Positions 48,327 through 57,840 are shown, counted from the stretch's first letter. The stretch: DNA of 64,000 nucleotides from DASUPK01 sp035265665 (GCA_035265665.1 DATFOK010000035.1:1-64000), one strand, 5' to 3'. Notes: generated from the sequence alone by a model not told the origin. A program made the numbers and translations.

Positions 48327-50609
48327 GTGGACCGCCGCGGGCACACGCGCGTCGGCGAGCCGCCCGACAAGACGCGAACGCCCCGCGCGGACGCGATCAC
48401 CCGCGAGCTCACCGCCGACCAGCGCGCCCTGCTCGGCGACCTCTTCGCGGTGATCGAGGAGCACAAGTCCGACGTCGCCGAACCGATCGACCGCCAGGAG
48501 ATCGAGCGCGCCTTCGCCTTCGCCTGCGAGAGCCACGCGGGCCAGGAGCGCAAGTCGGGTGAGGACTTCATCACCCATCCGCTCGGCGTGGCGCGGATCT
48601 GCGCCGGTATGCGGCTCGACGCCGCGACCCTCTGTGCCGCGCTGCTCCACGACACCGTCGAGGACACCAGCGCCAGCCTGGAGCAGGTCCGCGAGGACTT
48701 CGGCGATGAGGTCGCACAGCTCGTCGACGGCGTCACCAAGCTCACCGGCATCACCTTCAAGAGCCGCGACGAGCGGCAGGCGGAGAACTACCGCAAGATG
48801 ATGGTGGCGATGGCCACCGACGTCAGGGTGATCCTGATCAAGCTGGCCGACCGCCTCCACAACATGCGCACGATCGATGCGCTGCCCAAGCAGAAGCAGC
48901 AGGAGAAGGCCCGCGAGACGCTTGAGATCTTCGCGCCCCTCGCCCACCGCCTCGGGATCCACGCGATCAAGTGGGAGCTCGAGGACCTCGCCTTCGCCAC
49001 TCTGCACCCGCGTAAGTACGACGAGATCAAGGAGCTCGTCGCGCAGCAGCGCGCCGAGCGCGAGCGCTACGTCGAGGAGGCCGGCGAGTTCCTCGCCAAG
49101 GAGCTCGGGAGGGTGGGCATCGAGGCCGAGATCTCAGGCCGAGCCAAGCACTTCTACTCGATCTACACCAAGATGACCCGCAAGGGCCGGGAGTTCAACG
49201 AGATCTTCGACCTGACCGCCATGCGGGTCCTGGTCGGATCGGTGAAGGACTGCTACGGCGCGATCGGCATCGTCCATTCCCTCTGGAAACCGCTGCCGGG
49301 GCGCTTCAAGGACTTCGTCGCAATGCCCAAGGCGAACGCCTATCAGGCGCTCCACACCACGGTGATCGGGCCCGAGGGCCGGCCGCTCGAGATCCAGATC
49401 CGCACCCCGGAGATGCACGAACTGGCGGAGTACGGAATCGCCGCGCACGTGATCTACAAGGAGGGCGCCTCTGGTGGCGACCCGGGCAAGGAGAAGATGA
49501 CCTGGCTGCGCCAGCTGCTCGAGAACGAGGAGCACCAGGGGCCGAAGGCGTTCCTCGAGGCGCTCAAGGTCGACCTCTTCGAGGACGAGGTCTTCGTCTT
49601 CACCCCGAAAGGGGAGGTGAAGAACCTCGCCGCCGGGTCGACGCCGCTCGACTTCGCTTACTCGATTCACACCGACGTCGGCCATCGCTGCGTGGGCTCG
49701 AAGGTCAACGGCAAGATCGTGCCGCTCCACTACCAGCTGCGCAGCGGCGACATCGTCGAGGTCCTCACCGCCAAGCAGGGGCGGGGCCCTTCGCGCGACT
49801 GGCTCAAGCTGGTGCGGACGACGCGTGCGCGCAACAAGATCCGGGCCTGGTTCTCACGGGAGGGACGCGAGGACGCCGAGCACAAGGGCCGCGAGGAGCT
49901 CGCCCAGGCGTTCAAGAAGCGCGGCCTGCCCTACCAGAAGCTCGCCGGCTCGCCGCTGCTCGTCGACGTGATCCGCGAGATGGGCTTCCGCAAGGCGGAC
50001 GACTTCTACATCGCACTCGGCAACTCGAAGATCTCCACCAAGGTCGTCACCAACAAGGTGATGCAGCGCCTGAAGCGCGGCGAGGCGGTCGAGGAGGAGC
50101 CGGCCGAGGGGCTGATCAAGGGGACCGACGACACGCGGCGGCGGACCCGTGAGGCGACCAGCTTCGGGATCAAGGTGAAGGGGATCGACGACGTCGCAGT
50201 GCGGCTCGCCAAGTGCTGCCGCCCGGTCCCCGGCGACCAGGTGGTCGGTTACGTCTCGCTCGGCCGCGGGATCACCGTTCATCGCGAGGACTGCCGGAAC
50301 GTCGTGGCCCTGAAGAAGGCGCCGGAGCGCTTCACTGAGGTCTACTGGGAGGGGGACAACGAGTCCTCCTACCGGGTCGAGCTCCAGGTCGACGCTTGGG
50401 ACCGCACCCGCCTGCTCGAGGACCTCTCCCGCACCTTCGCCGAGGCGGGGCTCAACATTCTCGAGGCCCGTTGCGCGACCAAGCATCCGATGGTGAAGAA
50501 CCGCTTCGTCGTCGAGGTCGGGGACACCGAGCAGCTCAAGGGGTGCATCTCGCGGCTGCGGAACGTCGACTCGGTTTTCGACGCCTACCGGGTCACGCCG
50601 ACCGCCTGA
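48327..50609 (+). CDS. rel: Bifunctional (p)ppGpp synthetase/hydrolase Rel
   Basis: About 760 residues. Hydrolase HD domain (LCAALLHDTVEDTSASLEQV, ILIKLADRLHNMRTIDALPK), synthetase domain (YSIYTKMTRKGREFNEIFDL, PGRFKDFVAMPKANAYQALH), TGS (VFVFTPKGEVKNLAAGSTPL, DFAYSIHTDVGHRCVGSKVN), zinc-finger-like region (LAKCCRPVPGDQVVGYVS, GITVHREDCRN) and ACT. The RFKD motif marks the bifunctional class. The start is uncertain: GTG 48327 gives no overlap, but the frame is open upstream to GTG 48219 or 48135, inside recJ. Controls the stringent response. Confidence 0.94.
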   Translation: MDRRGHTRVGEPPDKTRTPRADAITRELTADQRALLGDLFAVIEEHKSDVAEPIDRQEIERAFAFACESHAGQERKSGEDFITHPLGVARICAGMRLDAATLCAALLHDTVEDTSASLEQVREDFGDEVAQLVDGVTKLTGITFKSRDERQAENYRKMMVAMATDVRVILIKLADRLHNMRTIDALPKQKQQEKARETLEIFAPLAHRLGIHAIKWELEDLAFATLHPRKYDEIKELVAQQRAERERYVEEAGEFLAKELGRVGIEAEISGRAKHFYSIYTKMTRKGREFNEIFDLTAMRVLVGSVKDCYGAIGIVHSLWKPLPGRFKDFVAMPKANAYQALHTTVIGPEGRPLEIQIRTPEMHELAEYGIAAHVIYKEGASGGDPGKEKMTWLRQLLENEEHQGPKAFLEALKVDLFEDEVFVFTPKGEVKNLAAGSTPLDFAYSIHTDVGHRCVGSKVNGKIVPLHYQLRSGDIVEVLTAKQGRGPSRDWLKLVRTTRARNKIRAWFSREGREDAEHKGREELAQAFKKRGLPYQKLAGSPLLVDVIREMGFRKADDFYIALGNSKISTKVVTNKVMQRLKRGEAVEEEPAEGLIKGTDDTRRRTREATSFGIKVKGIDDVAVRLAKCCRPVPGDQVVGYVSLGRGITVHREDCRNVVALKKAPERFTEVYWEGDNESSYRVELQVDAWDRTRLLEDLSRTFAEAGLNILEARCATKHPMVKNRFVVEVGDTEQLKGCISRLRNVDSVFDAYRVTPTA

Positions 50610-50654
50610 GCAAAACCAATCCTTTTTCGCCAGAATCCCGTTATCAAGGCAAGG

Positions 50655-51338
50655 ATGCTGAGGAGCGGGACAACAGGGAGACGCTTCGGGCTGGCGGTGG
50701 CGGCCGCCGCACTCGTCGCGATGGTGTGTGCCGGCATCTCCCTTGCCGCCTCGGACCCGATCGTGGCGGGACCCGCGGACTCCTTCTCGGCGTCGACGTA
50801 CAACGCCGACCAAGGCTCGTTCGTGCAGTTCCAGAACAACGGCGGATCGCACAACGTCACTGCCCGGCAGCCCGGCCCGGACGGCAAGGCCCTCTTCCGG
50901 AGCGCCACGACCTCCGGCGGCGCTGTGCCGGTGGACGGCACCCAGTATCTGACCAGCAGCGACTACCCGTTCTTCTGCACCGTCCATCCGACGACGATGA
51001 ACGGGACGCTCCATGTGACCGGCGCCGGCACGCCTCAGGCCCGGCCCTCCGCGACCCTGACCGTGCGTACCAAGACGATCTCCAAGGCCGTCAAGAAGGG
51101 ACTCTTGATCTCGGTGGACGCCAGCACCGCCATCAACGACGCCACCCTGACGGCCAAGCTCGGCAAGGCCACCATCGCCAAGACGACGGGCTCGCTGGCA
51201 TCCGGCCCGCAGACCAAGAAGCTCAAGCTGACCAAGGCCGGCAAGAGCAAGCTGCGCGGCAAGGGAAAGGCCACGGTCAAGGTCAGCGCCGACATCCCCT
51301 TCGGCTCGCCCGCCACGGCGAAGGCGAAGCTCAAGTAG
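50655..51338 (+). CDS. Secreted cupredoxin-like copper protein
   Basis: 227 residues: signal peptide (FGLAVAAAALVAMVCAGISL-AASD) then a plastocyanin-like domain with type 1 copper ligands H66 (GGSHNVTAR), C108, H111 and M115 (YPFFCTVHPTTMNGTLHV). After residue 125 a lysine-rich, Thr/Ala-rich beta domain follows (KTKKLKLTKAGKSKLRGKGK). Likely an exported electron carrier or copper binder; a partner oxidase is not in the window. Convergent with the HIT gene, overlapping by eight bases. Confidence 0.88.
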   Translation: MLRSGTTGRRFGLAVAAAALVAMVCAGISLAASDPIVAGPADSFSASTYNADQGSFVQFQNNGGSHNVTARQPGPDGKALFRSATTSGGAVPVDGTQYLTSSDYPFFCTVHPTTMNGTLHVTGAGTPQARPSATLTVRTKTISKAVKKGLLISVDASTAINDATLTAKLGKATIAKTTGSLASGPQTKKLKLTKAGKSKLRGKGKATVKVSADIPFGSPATAKAKLK

Positions 51339-51762
51339 CGCGGGCCACCGCCCGGCGCACGCGCTCGGCCACATCCCTCATCTGATCCTCCGAGTCGTAT
51401 TTGGTCCGCGGCCAAAAGAAACCGCGCAGGCCGTCCTTCGGCTTGCGCGGAACCACGTGGACGTGCAGATGGGGAACACTCTGGCTGACGACGTTGTTCA
51501 AGGCGACGAACGACCCGGGCTTCTTCATCGCCTTCGGGATGGCTGCGGAGAGCAATCTCGCGTTCGCGAAGAGTGGGCCGACCAGGTCGTCCGGTAGGTC
51601 GGCCAGCGTCTCATAGTGGTCGCGAGGCACGAGCAGCGAGTGGCCGGCGAAGAGGGGCCGGTTGTCGAGGAAGGCGAGGGTGCGCTCGTCCTCGAAGACG
51701 ACGTGGGACGTCTCGTCACCGGCGATGACCTGGCAGAAGCGGCAGTTCGGATCGGCGGCCAT
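51331..51762 (-). CDS. HIT family nucleotide-binding hydrolase
   Basis: 143 residues with the histidine triad VPHLHVHVVPRKP and the upstream NRPLFAGHSLLVPRDHYETL block; an N-terminal CRFCQVIAGDE gives half of a zinc site. HIT proteins hydrolyse or transfer nucleotides, such as AMP-lysine or dinucleoside phosphates. Substrate uncertain. Confidence 0.9.
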   Translation of the reverse strand: MAADPNCRFCQVIAGDETSHVVFEDERTLAFLDNRPLFAGHSLLVPRDHYETLADLPDDLVGPLFANARLLSAAIPKAMKKPGSFVALNNVVSQSVPHLHVHVVPRKPKDGLRGFFWPRTKYDSEDQMRDVAERVRRAVARAT

Positions 51763-51799
51763 TGGCGGGGCAGCCTAGAAGCTGTAGGGTCGCGGGCGT

Positions 51800-52249
51800 A
51801 TGGCGCGCAAGGCGGTAGGGAAGCTGCTCATCGCGGCCGTGCTGGCGGGTCTCGTGCTTCTGGGTCCGGGCGTGGCGGACGCCGGCGTTGCCGTGAAGAA
51901 CGGGCTCTACAAGGGGAAGACCACCCAGCAGGCGGTCACCGATGCATTCCGCAAGATCCAGTTCAAGGTGAAGAAGGGGAAGATCATCCTGACCACTGAG
52001 CCGTCGGTCGCTCGCGAGTCCTGCGTCTCGACATCGGTCTTCACGATGGATGGCAAGCCGAGTCGGAAGCTCGGAAGGAACGGGACCTTCACGTTCACGC
52101 GCCCCTTCTTCGGCAAAAAGGTCGACAAGATCCAAGGTCGCTTCGTGAGCCCGAACGAGATCGAGGGCTTCGCGATCTACCACTTCTTTGCGCAGGACCT
52201 CTGCTCCGGCGGCAGGGCGCGGGTCAACTTCACCGCGAAGCACAAGTAG
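51800..52249 (+). CDS. Secreted small protein of unknown function
   Basis: 149 residues: signal peptide (LLIAAVLAGLVLLGPGVADA-GV) and a beta-rich mature part (VKNGLYKGKTTQQAVTDAFR, FRKIQFKVKKGKIILTTEPS, GTFTFTRPFFGKKVDKIQGR) with cysteines at ARESCVS and QDLCSGG that could pair, ending TAKHK. Same general style as the other secreted proteins here. Domain not recognised. Confidence 0.72.
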   Translation: MARKAVGKLLIAAVLAGLVLLGPGVADAGVAVKNGLYKGKTTQQAVTDAFRKIQFKVKKGKIILTTEPSVARESCVSTSVFTMDGKPSRKLGRNGTFTFTRPFFGKKVDKIQGRFVSPNEIEGFAIYHFFAQDLCSGGRARVNFTAKHK

Positions 52250-52262
52250 CGGCAGCGGGCCG

Positions 52263-53273
52263 CTAGGCGACGATCGTCAGAGCGCCGGGCTCGACAGAGA
52301 AGTCGAGCTCGGTGTACTCCCCGATGTAGTCGCCGTCGACCTGCACCGGGAAGGGGCGGGGGAGGCCGTCCTCGTCCATCGAGATGGAGCGCACTGACGC
52401 ACGGGTGACGTCGTCGAACTCGTCGATCTGCCGGTGCTTGGAGACGTGCAGCCGCTTGCCGAGCACGCGCGAGGCGATCGGCAGCATGTCGCGCTGCTTG
52501 GCGCGTCGCAGCAGCGCCATCGAGATCGTGCCGTCGTCGAGGCCGATGTCCTCGCAGATCCGGATCGGGATGTTGGCGAAGTAGGTGAAGGGATCAGAGT
52601 TCTGTGCGATTGCCGTGACGCCCTCGAGCCTCTCGCCCTCGATCTCGAGCGAGAAGCGCACCGGGTCGCGCAGGTAGTGGCGGTAGAAGCCCGAGATCGC
52701 GGCCCAGGTGTAGTACCACTGCCGCGCGCGGGCCTTGAGGCGCGGGTGGGCGTCGACCCGCTTGACGACCGTGGCGTCGAGGCCGACGCCGCAGGCGAAG
52801 ACGAAGTGCCGGCCGTTGCACCGGCCGAGATCGACCCTGCGCGGCCGGAAATCGTCGGCCAGGCCGATCAGATGCTCGGTCGCGTCAACGACGTCGTTCG
52901 GGATGCCGAGGGTCCGGCAGACGACGTTGGTGGAGCCGCCCGGCAGAACCGAGACGGGGACGTTTGTGCCCGCCAGCCCGTTGACGACCTCGTTCAGCGT
53001 GCCGTCGCCGCCGAAGGCGACGACGATGTCGTAGCCGCCGGTGCGCGCCTCGCGCCCGATCTCGATCGCGTGCTCGGCCGCCTCTGTGTCGACCGCCTCG
53101 ACCTCGTAGCGGGCCTGGAGGGCGTAGACGACAAGGTTCTTGAGCCGGTCGGAGACCGTCGTCGCGTACGGGTTGACGATGATCAGCATCCGCTTCTTGG
53201 CTGCGTCGGGCTCGAGCGGGACGGCCTGAGCGGCCGGCTCGGGCGCTCTCTGAGCAGGGGCGATCGTGGCCAC
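52263..53273 (-). CDS. Diacylglycerol/lipid kinase family protein (YegS-like)
   Basis: 336 residues. The DAGK catalytic motifs are IIVNPYATTVSDRLKNLV, VVAFGGDGTLNEVVNGLAGT and SVLPGGSTNVVCRTLGIP, followed by the second domain (FVFACGVGLDATVVKRVDAH, IGLDDGTISMALLRRAKQRD, VQVDGDYIGEYTELDFSVEP). These phosphorylate diacylglycerol or similar lipids. Its ATG follows the MBL gene stop by nine bases in a run of four minus-strand genes. Confidence 0.9.
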   Translation of the reverse strand: MATIAPAQRAPEPAAQAVPLEPDAAKKRMLIIVNPYATTVSDRLKNLVVYALQARYEVEAVDTEAAEHAIEIGREARTGGYDIVVAFGGDGTLNEVVNGLAGTNVPVSVLPGGSTNVVCRTLGIPNDVVDATEHLIGLADDFRPRRVDLGRCNGRHFVFACGVGLDATVVKRVDAHPRLKARARQWYYTWAAISGFYRHYLRDPVRFSLEIEGERLEGVTAIAQNSDPFTYFANIPIRICEDIGLDDGTISMALLRRAKQRDMLPIASRVLGKRLHVSKHRQIDEFDDVTRASVRSISMDEDGLPRPFPVQVDGDYIGEYTELDFSVEPGALTIVA

Positions 53274-53282
53274 GCCTTTCTC

Positions 53283-54353
53283 CTAACCCCGGCTGAGCAC
53301 CGGGTTACCGCCGGGAATCAGATCGCCAAGCTGATCGGCGGGAGTGTCCGAAGTCGCTTCGTAGCGCACGACATCCCCATCCTCCACCTCACGGACGTAG
53401 CCCGCGTTGACGAGCAGGTCGACGTGCCCGATCACCTCCGACAGTGTGAGGAAGGCCTGGGTCACGGCGACGTCCCCCCAGAGGGCCTGGGCGAGCTCGT
53501 GCCCGGTGCGGGGTTGCTCAGCGATCAGCCGGTAGAGCTTCTCGGCTCGGCGCTGATGCAGCGCGAAGCGTTCGTCGATCAGCGAGACGTGATCGGTGAT
53601 CGGCTCGCCGTGTCCGGAGAGCACGATCTCCGCCGGCAGCACGCGTGTTCTCTTCAGTGACTCGAGATATGCGACCAGAGCCTGCGTCCGCTCGCTTGAT
53701 CCGTCGAGCGGGCGGGAGATCAGCGGGTTGGAGGAGATGTGCTTGATCAGGTGATCGGCGGCGATCAGGATCCGGCGGCCCTCATCCCAGAACAGCGTGT
53801 CCGACGGGCTGTGCCCGGGCCGGTGCTGGACCTCGAGCCTGCGGTCGCGGAGCTCGAGCACCTCCCCGTCTTTCAGGGGCCTGGTGACCTTCGCCTTGGA
53901 GCCCCAGGCGCGGAAGCTGCCGGTCACCTGACGGAGGGCGCTGACGACCTCCTCCGAGATGCCGTGCCGGAGCATCAGTGCAGCGGCCTCCTCATCGTCC
54001 CGCTCGGCATCCGCGCCGAAGTTTTCAACGAACGGAGCGAGCAGGTCGAGGGCAGCCACCTCCGCGCCCGAGCGGTGGGCGACGATGTCGACCAGCCCCA
54101 GGTGATCGATGTGCTGGTGCGTGATGATCACCAGATCGAGGTCCTCGATCCGGTGGCCGAGCGCGTCGAGCTGGCGCTCGAGCTCGTCGAGCGCCTTGCC
54201 CGAGTTGGGACCCGAGTCGATCAACGTCAGGGGCTCGTCCTCCAGCAGATATGTGTTGACGCGTCCGACCTGGAAGGGGGTCGGGATCCGCATCACTCGG
54301 ATCCCGGTGTCCGAGATGCGCTCCCAGACCTCCGGCGCTGTCTCGTCCGTCAC
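53283..54353 (-). CDS. MBL-fold metallohydrolase with C-terminal winged helix
   Basis: 356 residues. Metallo-beta-lactamase core: LTLIDSGPNSGKALDELERQ, VIITHQHIDHLGLVDIVAHR (HxHxDH), VQHRPGHSPSDTLFWDEGRR, ILIAADHLIKHISSN and IVLSGHGEPITDH. The last 90 residues are a winged-helix domain (AEQPRTGHELAQALWGDVAV, HVDLLVNAGYVREVEDGDVV), as in LACTB2-type proteins. Probably a hydrolase of thioesters or phosphodiesters. Confidence 0.88.
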   Translation of the reverse strand: MTDETAPEVWERISDTGIRVMRIPTPFQVGRVNTYLLEDEPLTLIDSGPNSGKALDELERQLDALGHRIEDLDLVIITHQHIDHLGLVDIVAHRSGAEVAALDLLAPFVENFGADAERDDEEAAALMLRHGISEEVVSALRQVTGSFRAWGSKAKVTRPLKDGEVLELRDRRLEVQHRPGHSPSDTLFWDEGRRILIAADHLIKHISSNPLISRPLDGSSERTQALVAYLESLKRTRVLPAEIVLSGHGEPITDHVSLIDERFALHQRRAEKLYRLIAEQPRTGHELAQALWGDVAVTQAFLTLSEVIGHVDLLVNAGYVREVEDGDVVRYEATSDTPADQLGDLIPGGNPVLSRG

Positions 54354-55726
54354 GAGCGGATCAGCGCCAGGACCTCGTCGCGCTTCGCCTCCATGTCCTC
54401 CCGGGAAACGAGCGACTCGAGGTTGAGGCGGAGCAGCGGCTCGGTGTTCGAGGGCCGCACGTTGAAGTGCCAGTCGGGATAGTCGATCGAGACCCCGTCG
54501 AGCCGGGTGATCTCGGCATCCGAGTGGCGCTCGGCGATCTCCTCCATCTTCGCCCGCTGGTCCGCCACCTCGGAGTTGATCTCGCCGGAGATGAAGTACT
54601 TGGAGCGGAACTCCGACATCAGGTCGGAGAGCGAGCGGCCCTCGCGCGAGACCAGCTCGAGCATGAGCAGGGCGGGGAGGGTCCCGGAGTCCGCGCAGTA
54701 GAAGTGGCGGAAGTAGTAGTGGCCCGAGACCTCGCCGCCGAAGGCCGCGCCGGTCTCGCGCATCCGGATCTTGAAGAAGGCGTGCCCGACCCGGCTCAGG
54801 TCCGACTTCCCACCCGCCGCGGCCACAGTGTCGGGGACCGCGCGGCTCGAACGCGGGTCATAGAGGATCCTCGCCCCCGGCTCCTTGACGAGCGTCGCGC
54901 GGGCGAGCAGGGCACAGACGAAGTCGCCGTCGCAGAAGGTGCCTCCGTCGTCGATGAAGAAGCAGCGGTCGGCGTCGCCGTCCCACGCGATCGCCAGGTC
55001 GACGCCCTCGTCCTTCACCTGCTGGACCAGCATGCGGCGGTTCTCCTCGAGAAAGGGATTCGGTCCCGCCTCGGGAAAGTCGCCGTTCGGCTGCCAGCGG
55101 CTCGTGGTCATCTCGAGATTGAGCGGGTCGAGCAGGGGACCGACCATCGGTCCGGCCATGCCGTCGCTGCCGTCGGCCAGGATCCGGAGCGGGCCGATCG
55201 CGTCGGTCTCGATGAAGGCGAGCATGTGCTGGTGGAAGTCGGGGTAGATGTCGATCTCCTCGACCGACCCGCCCCCTGGAGGATCGGGCAGCCCGGCCTC
55301 GATCTCGGCGCGGACGTCCTGGATGCCAGCGTCCCCGGAGAGGGCGAGGGCGCCCTCCCGCAGCAGCTTCACCCCCGTGTACTTCTTGGGATTGTGGGAC
55401 GCGGTCACCATCGCCCCGCCATCGAGCTCGCGTGCGCCGACCAGGTAGTAGCTCATCTCCGTGGCGATCTGACCGGCGTCGACGACGTGGACGCCTTCCT
55501 CCAGGAGGCCGTTCCGCACTCCGTCCGCCATCTCGGGCGAGGTGAGGCGCATGTCGTGACCGAGGCCGACCCGCAGCGCCGAGGTCTCCTTTCCCCGGAT
55601 GCGCCCGAGCACGCGCGCGTAGGCACGGCCGATCAGGTGGGCGGTCTCGGCGTCGAGCTCCTCGCCGTAGACGCCGCGGATGTCGTAGGCCTTGAAGATC
55701 TCGGCAGGTGGAGCGGTGATCGCCAT
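54350..55726 (-). CDS. manB: Phosphomannomutase/phosphoglucomutase
   Basis: 458 residues of alpha-D-phosphohexomutase: FKAYDIRGVYGEELDAETAH, active-site serine loop AMVTASHNPKKYTGVKL, metal loop IAWDGDADRCFFID, sugar-binding GAAFGGEVSGHYYFR and phosphate-binding VRPSNTEPLLRLNLES. Interconverts hexose 1- and 6-phosphates for nucleotide-sugar synthesis. Overlaps the MBL gene by four bases (ATGA) and follows the HIT gene by two. Confidence 0.93.
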   Translation of the reverse strand: MAITAPPAEIFKAYDIRGVYGEELDAETAHLIGRAYARVLGRIRGKETSALRVGLGHDMRLTSPEMADGVRNGLLEEGVHVVDAGQIATEMSYYLVGARELDGGAMVTASHNPKKYTGVKLLREGALALSGDAGIQDVRAEIEAGLPDPPGGGSVEEIDIYPDFHQHMLAFIETDAIGPLRILADGSDGMAGPMVGPLLDPLNLEMTTSRWQPNGDFPEAGPNPFLEENRRMLVQQVKDEGVDLAIAWDGDADRCFFIDDGGTFCDGDFVCALLARATLVKEPGARILYDPRSSRAVPDTVAAAGGKSDLSRVGHAFFKIRMRETGAAFGGEVSGHYYFRHFYCADSGTLPALLMLELVSREGRSLSDLMSEFRSKYFISGEINSEVADQRAKMEEIAERHSDAEITRLDGVSIDYPDWHFNVRPSNTEPLLRLNLESLVSREDMEAKRDEVLALIRS

Positions 55727-55728
55727 CG

Positions 55729-56220
55729 TCAGTCGAACGCTCCCTTCACCGTCGCGTAGCTGTCCTCGAGCGTCTGATTCATCACGCGGGTGTCGCCGAG
55801 GACGGGCATGAAGTTCGTGTCGCCTCCCCAGCGCGGGACGACGTGCATGTGGATGTGATGCTCGACGCCGGCGCCCGCCACGCGGCCCTGGTTGAAGCCG
55901 ACGTTGTAGCCGTGCGGGGAGTAGCTCGTCTCCAGCGCGTTCATCCCGCGCTGGGCCAGGGACATGATCTCGGCCATCGTCTCGTCATCGAGTCCCTGCA
56001 GCTCCGCGATGTGCTCGTAGGGGGCGACCATCAGGTGCCCGTTCGTGTATGGGAACTTGTTGAGAATCACGAAGCAGCGCTCGCCGCGCCTGACGATCAG
56101 GTTCGCCTCGTCATTCCCGGCATCGAGCGCGGCGCAGAAGATGCAGTCGCTTTCCTTGTCCTTGGAGGCGTCCTTCACGTACTCGAGCCGCCACGGGGCC
56201 CAGATCCGCTGGTTGGCCAC
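55729..56220 (-). CDS. HIT domain protein (Ap4A phosphorylase-like)
   Basis: 163 residues: WAPWRLEYVKDASKDKESDC, zinc cysteine pair CIFCAAL, LNKFPYTNGHLMVAPYEHIA, and the triad VEHHIHMHVVPRWGGDTNFM. This is the longer actinobacterial HIT type related to Ap4A phosphorylase and Fhit. First of four closely packed minus-strand genes (HIT, mutase, MBL, lipid kinase). Confidence 0.92.
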   Translation of the reverse strand: MANQRIWAPWRLEYVKDASKDKESDCIFCAALDAGNDEANLIVRRGERCFVILNKFPYTNGHLMVAPYEHIAELQGLDDETMAEIMSLAQRGMNALETSYSPHGYNVGFNQGRVAGAGVEHHIHMHVVPRWGGDTNFMPVLGDTRVMNQTLEDSYATVKGAFD

Positions 56221-56542
56221 GGCGCCATCGTACGTCCGAAATGTTCAAGACCGGGGTGCCGCGGTGGGGCCGACCTTCAGGCAGCCGCGGAGTTCATCGC
56301 GGGACATGCCCGGCCGCTCGACTTCGCCCCGTTCCCGGACGGCCAGGCGCGCGAACTCTTCTCAGCCGGGGTCGTCACCGCCGATCTCGAGCGTCTGGCG
56401 GCGGCACAGCAGGATGACGGCGGCTGTGAGGTCGACTTCGCGAGCTACTCGCCCGCCGGGTCGCTCGAATGGCGCGGGCACGCGACGGTACGCGCCGTCA
56501 CGATCCTGAAGCGGAACTCGATGCTCTGAAGTGGGGCGGCCG
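56221..56542 (+). other. Gene-poor stretch with a possible small or remnant coding frame
   Basis: No gene with a proper start. One plus-strand frame stays open to TGA 56529 and has protein-like composition from about 56269 (GADLQAAAEFIAGHARPLDF, FSAGVVTADLERLAAAQQDD, EWRGHATVRAVTILKRNSML), but no ATG, GTG or TTG begins it, and I do not recognise it. It may be the 3' part of a lost gene, or chance. Confidence 0.3.
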
Positions 56543-57544
56543 CTATAGCCAGCCGCGCTTGCGGAAGTACGTGACCATCCCGACCAGCAGGACCACCATG
56601 GATCCAACTACGACCCAGAAGGCCGTCAGGTCCTGCTCGCCGGGGACGCCGACGTTCATGCCCCAGATGCTGGCGAGCAGGGTGAGGGGCAGGACGATGA
56701 CGCTGATCGAGGTGAGCACGCGGAGGATGTCGTTGACGCGGTGCGAGAGCACCGACTCGTTCGTGTCCTCGAGCGCCTCGACGACCTCCTTGTAGTTCTC
56801 CAGCATGTCCCAGATGCGCTCGTGCGCGTCGACGACGTCGTCGAAATAGATCTCGAGGTCCATGTCCGGGGAGAGATATCGTTCCTTGACCCGCTCGAGA
56901 TCGCGCAGCACGGGCCGCTGTGGGCGGATCACCTTGCGGAAGTTGATGATCTCCTGCTTGACGTTGGAGATGTCCCGCACGATCTCGTCGGAGCGGCCTT
57001 CGAAGATCTCCTCCTCGAGCACGTCCAGCTTGTTGCCGATCTTGCGGAGCATCGGGAAGCAGTAGTCGAACCCGTCGTCGACCAGGCGATAGAGCAGATA
57101 GCCGGACCCCCGGCTGAAGAGCTGATCGCGCAGCTCCTCCTTCTGGCGGCAGCGCTCGAACAGGTACTCGACTGGCTGAAGCGGCTGGTTCGGGACCGTG
57201 ATCAGGAAGCCCGCGCCCACGAAGATGTCGAGCTCGCCCGCGCCCAGGCGCCCCGCGGCCGGATCGAAGATAGGGAACTGCAGGACGATGAACAGGTACT
57301 CGTCGTAGACGTCGATCTTCGGCCGCTGGTTCCGGGAGAGGACGTCCTCGTAGTCGAGTGCGTGGAAGTCGAAGTTCTCCTCGAGCCAAGCCTGCTCGAG
57401 CGCGCCGGGCCGGTCGATCTTCACCCAGCGGAGTCCCTCGGCCGCGATCTCCTCGACCTTTGGGGCCTGGGGCTCAGGCGGAAGCGGCGCGACGAACTCG
57501 CCGGCGCGGGTCCTGCGCAGTCTGGGGCGAGGGAGGTTCGGCAT
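56543..57544 (-). CDS. CorA family magnesium/divalent cation transporter
   Basis: 333 residues. An N-terminal cytoplasmic alpha/beta domain, a long helical stalk (VVDAHERIWDMLENYKEVVE, ALEDTNESVLSHRVNDILRV) and two C-terminal membrane helices with the GMN signature in LLASIWGMNVGVPGEQ and the short basic end YFRKRGWL. Forms a pentameric channel. ATG 57544 is preferred over 57556, because GGAG lies six bases upstream. Confidence 0.92.
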   Translation of the reverse strand: MPNLPRPRLRRTRAGEFVAPLPPEPQAPKVEEIAAEGLRWVKIDRPGALEQAWLEENFDFHALDYEDVLSRNQRPKIDVYDEYLFIVLQFPIFDPAAGRLGAGELDIFVGAGFLITVPNQPLQPVEYLFERCRQKEELRDQLFSRGSGYLLYRLVDDGFDYCFPMLRKIGNKLDVLEEEIFEGRSDEIVRDISNVKQEIINFRKVIRPQRPVLRDLERVKERYLSPDMDLEIYFDDVVDAHERIWDMLENYKEVVEALEDTNESVLSHRVNDILRVLTSISVIVLPLTLLASIWGMNVGVPGEQDLTAFWVVVGSMVVLLVGMVTYFRKRGWL

Positions 57545-57713
57545 CTTCCGCTCCATCAGACGGGTTGCTCCCTTCGGAGCACCCTCGCATGACGTTCGTC
57601 GCTTCCAATTCCATGGCAGACGCCACTTTACGCCACGCCTCGTGGCCCGGGCGCAGGCGTGCGACCGAATTTGCGGCCAACGGGGCGTTGCTATATTGCC
57701 CTGCACATAAGCA

Positions 57714-57840
57714 CCACATCAAGAGGGGTGGAGGGACTGGCCCGATGAAACCCCGGCAACCCCCTCGGATCTCGGTCCGAGGAAGGTGCCAAGTCCAGCA
57801 GGTGTCGCGGTTTAGAGATCAAGCGGCCTGGAAGATGTGG
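57714..57840 (+). ncRNA. SAM-I (S-box) riboswitch
   Basis: All S-box hallmarks are present: ATCAAGAGGGGTGGAGGGAC (57718-57737), TGGCCCGATGAAACCCCGGC (57738-57758), a P3 hairpin with CCTCGGAT/ATCCGAGG-like arms, GGTGCCAAGTCCAGCA (57785-57800). P1 is a perfect 7-bp helix CCACATC (57714-57720) with GATGTGG (57834-57840). S-adenosylmethionine binding would favour the terminator at 57858 and turn off the threonine-synthase-family gene. P4 is longer than usual. Confidence 0.95.
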
